54,275 nucleotides of DNA from an uncultured Flavobacteriales bacterium (GTDB taxonomy: Bacteria > Bacteroidota > Bacteroidia > Flavobacteriales > BACL11): NCBI GenBank assembly GCA_913063045.1, contig CAJXYM010000009.1, forward strand, positions 1-54,275, read 5' to 3'. The position numbers and the translations under genes are program-made. Positions 52,985 to 54,275 of this stretch are shown one piece after another. The notes under the pieces were generated by a model. That model did no database searches. It worked only from the letters and a program-made list of their open reading frames with translations, and had not been told where the DNA came from. Within the stretch, counting starts at the first letter, position 1; each line of letters starts with the position of its first letter.

Positions 52985-54275
52985 ATTCCACTGTAACTGA
53001 CTTTGCTAAATTTCTTGGTTTATCAACGTCAGTTCCTTTTATCAAAGCAACATGATAGCTAAGAAGTTGTAATGGAATTGTAAAAATTATTGGGGCTGTT
53101 ATTCGTCCTAAGTTTGAAGTGATTGGAATAACTTCCATCGCCTTCATTGATTGTACTTTTGAATTTTCATCTTCAAAAACAATCATCTGAGATCCTCTAG
53201 ACTTAACTTCTTGTAAGTTTGACTTAAGTTTACTTAACAGTTCATCATTTGGTGCAATTGCAATGACAGGCATATTTTTATCAATTAGTGCGATTGGCCC
53301 ATGTTTTAATTCTCCTGCTGGATAAGCTTCAGCATGAATATAACTAATTTCTTTTAACTTAAGCGCCCCTTCCAAAGCTATAGCATGCATTGTCCCTCTT
53401 CCTAGAAAGAGGGCACTACTTGTATTCTTAAAGCGAGTTGCTAGTTTCTTAATTTGAATTTCTTGAAGTAATGCCTCATTAATAAGTCCTGGAAGTCTTT
53501 TTAAGCCATCAATAATTTCACACTCTTGCTTTGTGTTGATTGTTTTTTTTAATTTACCAATAGAGCACGTTAATAAAGCTAGAGCTACTAGCTGGGTAGT
53601 AAAAGCTTTTGTGCTTGCCACTCCAATTTCAGGTCCAGCATGAGTTAAAAAAGATAAATCAGAGAGTCTTGTAAGGCTAGATTCTGGAGAATTAGTTATA
53701 CAGAGAGATATAGTATTACTGTTTATTTTTTTTGCGGCCTTTAGGGCTTCTACTGTGTCAGCAGTTTCTCCACTTTGTGAAAGAGTTAACAATAGAGTGC
53801 CATCTAATATGATGGGCCGACGATATCGGTATTCGCTTGCTACTTCAACACTACATGTTATTTTTGCTATATCTTCAAGCCAATACTTGGCTACCAAACC
53901 AGCATGATAACTAGTGCCACAAGCAACAATTTGTACTTGTTTAATTTTATGAAATATTTGTTCAGCTTTAAATCCAAAAGCTGAAATTAAAACAGAATTA
54001 GTTGTTATACGTGATTCCAGTGTGTCCCTAATAGCTTGTGGCTGCTCAAAAATTTCTTTTTGCATAAAATGATTATAATTACCTAGGTCGACTTGACCTG
54101 CTTTGAGCTTTGAAGTCTTAATTGGGCGGTCAACCAAGTTACCATCTAAATCAAAAATAGTGATTTTGTCAATTTTTATTTCAGCAATATCACCATCTTC
54201 TAGAAAAATAAATTTATTAGTTACAGATAGAAGTGCCATTTGATCTGATGCAATATAATTCCCATTTTTTCCAAT
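52983..54275 (-). CDS. glmS: Glutamine--fructose-6-phosphate aminotransferase (GlmS), N-terminus beyond window
   Basis: The coding frame runs through the right edge; residues before the internal Met at 54239 read IGKNGNYIASDQ, the end of the glutaminase domain. Thus the ATG at 54239 is not the start. The visible part has QKEIFEQPQAIRDTLE, the SIS isomerase domains with VACGTSYHAGLVAKYWLE, TLSQSGETADTVEALKAAK and GVASTKAFTTQLVAL, and the typical C-terminal KGTDVDKPRNLAKSVTVE. It makes glucosamine-6-phosphate, the entry to UDP-GlcNAc used by the amino-sugar genes in this window. The N-terminal glutaminase domain with its catalytic Cys is outside. Confidence 0.96.
   Translation of the reverse strand: MGKNGNYIASDQMALLSVTNKFIFLEDGDIAEIKIDKITIFDLDGNLVDRPIKTSKLKAGQVDLGNYNHFMQKEIFEQPQAIRDTLESRITTNSVLISAFGFKAEQIFHKIKQVQIVACGTSYHAGLVAKYWLEDIAKITCSVEVASEYRYRRPIILDGTLLLTLSQSGETADTVEALKAAKKINSNTISLCITNSPESSLTRLSDLSFLTHAGPEIGVASTKAFTTQLVALALLTCSIGKLKKTINTKQECEIIDGLKRLPGLINEALLQEIQIKKLATRFKNTSSALFLGRGTMHAIALEGALKLKEISYIHAEAYPAGELKHGPIALIDKNMPVIAIAPNDELLSKLKSNLQEVKSRGSQMIVFEDENSKVQSMKAMEVIPITSNLGRITAPIIFTIPLQLLSYHVALIKGTDVDKPRNLAKSVTVE

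Noticed and set aside
52590-52985. Possible Tn7 or Tn7-like insertion at the glmS end
   Set aside because: No tns genes, Tn7 ends or target duplications are visible in the adjacent sequence; only a decayed frame is present.
52942-53050. Plus-strand open frame reading ...LYERNHSTVTDFAKFLGLS... across the glmS end
   Set aside because: It is the antisense of the conserved glmS 3' end (PRNLAKSVTVE), not an independent gene; the sense frame is clearly glmS.

Overview
The window is low-GC DNA (about one third G+C by eye) from a Gram-negative bacterium, most plausibly a gammaproteobacterium. GlmS, GalU, short-form Ugd, RfbA/RfbC and a TviB/TviC pair all look proteobacterial, and the low GC with tightly packed, overlapping genes would fit a marine lineage such as SUP05/Thioglobus. 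That taxonomic guess is inference and was not tested. No rRNA, tRNA, CRISPR array or intact insertion sequence was seen.

Layout. (1) 1-3265, minus strand: a glycosyltransferase, rfbA, rfbC and a DegT aminotransferase that runs off the left edge; this is part of a dTDP-deoxy/amino-sugar operon. (2) 3736-40973, plus strand: about 30 nearly contiguous genes for a complex surface polysaccharide. galU, ugd and two epimerases make UDP-glucose and uronic acids. An MBOAT acyltransferase and a membrane SGNH-like protein suggest O-acetylation. tviB/tviC make an N-acetyl-hexosaminuronic acid. A formyltransferase, a deacetylase, neuB, neuC, a methyltransferase and neuA suggest a CMP-activated nonulosonic acid. 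A block of unassigned logic follows: a 2-hydroxyacid dehydrogenase, a rearranged FkbH-like protein, an epimerase, an FAD oxidoreductase and an aminotransferase. Next come glycosyltransferases, a Wzx flippase and a Wzy/O-antigen-ligase-like protein carrying a very large repeat-plus-CBM insertion. After a 223-bp gap come two P-loop kinase-like proteins (one fused to a nucleotidyltransferase-like domain), a glycosyltransferase, and an aminotransferase / initiating sugar transferase / WbpM-type dehydratase trio. (3) 41248-47611, minus strand: a second, smaller cell-surface set (methyltransferases, a second flippase, a DUF2334-like deacetylase, a sulfatase-family membrane enzyme and a small secreted or membrane protein), interrupted by a decayed gene that may be the end of a site-specific recombinase. 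(4) 47699-48823, plus strand: a CDP-glycerol glycerophosphotransferase-like protein. (5) 48846-52586, minus strand: a phosphonate-type ABC transporter (phnD, phnE, phnC) with an ATP sulfurylase gene between phnE and phnC. A 30-bp inverted repeat abuts the phnD start codon. (6) 52983-54275, minus strand: glmS, running off the right edge, with a decayed reading frame directly behind its stop codon.

How it fits together. The plus-strand block contains precursor synthesis, an initiating phosphosugar transferase, several glycosyltransferases, a flippase and a polymerase or ligase, which is the outline of a Wzx/Wzy-dependent capsule or O-antigen pathway. No Wza/Wzc/Wzz export or chain-length gene lies inside the window. 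The most unusual items are the Wzy-like protein with intragenic 24-bp repeats around a carbohydrate-binding-like module, the 18098-24075 sugar or acyl cassette, and the ATP sulfurylase within a Phn-type transporter operon.
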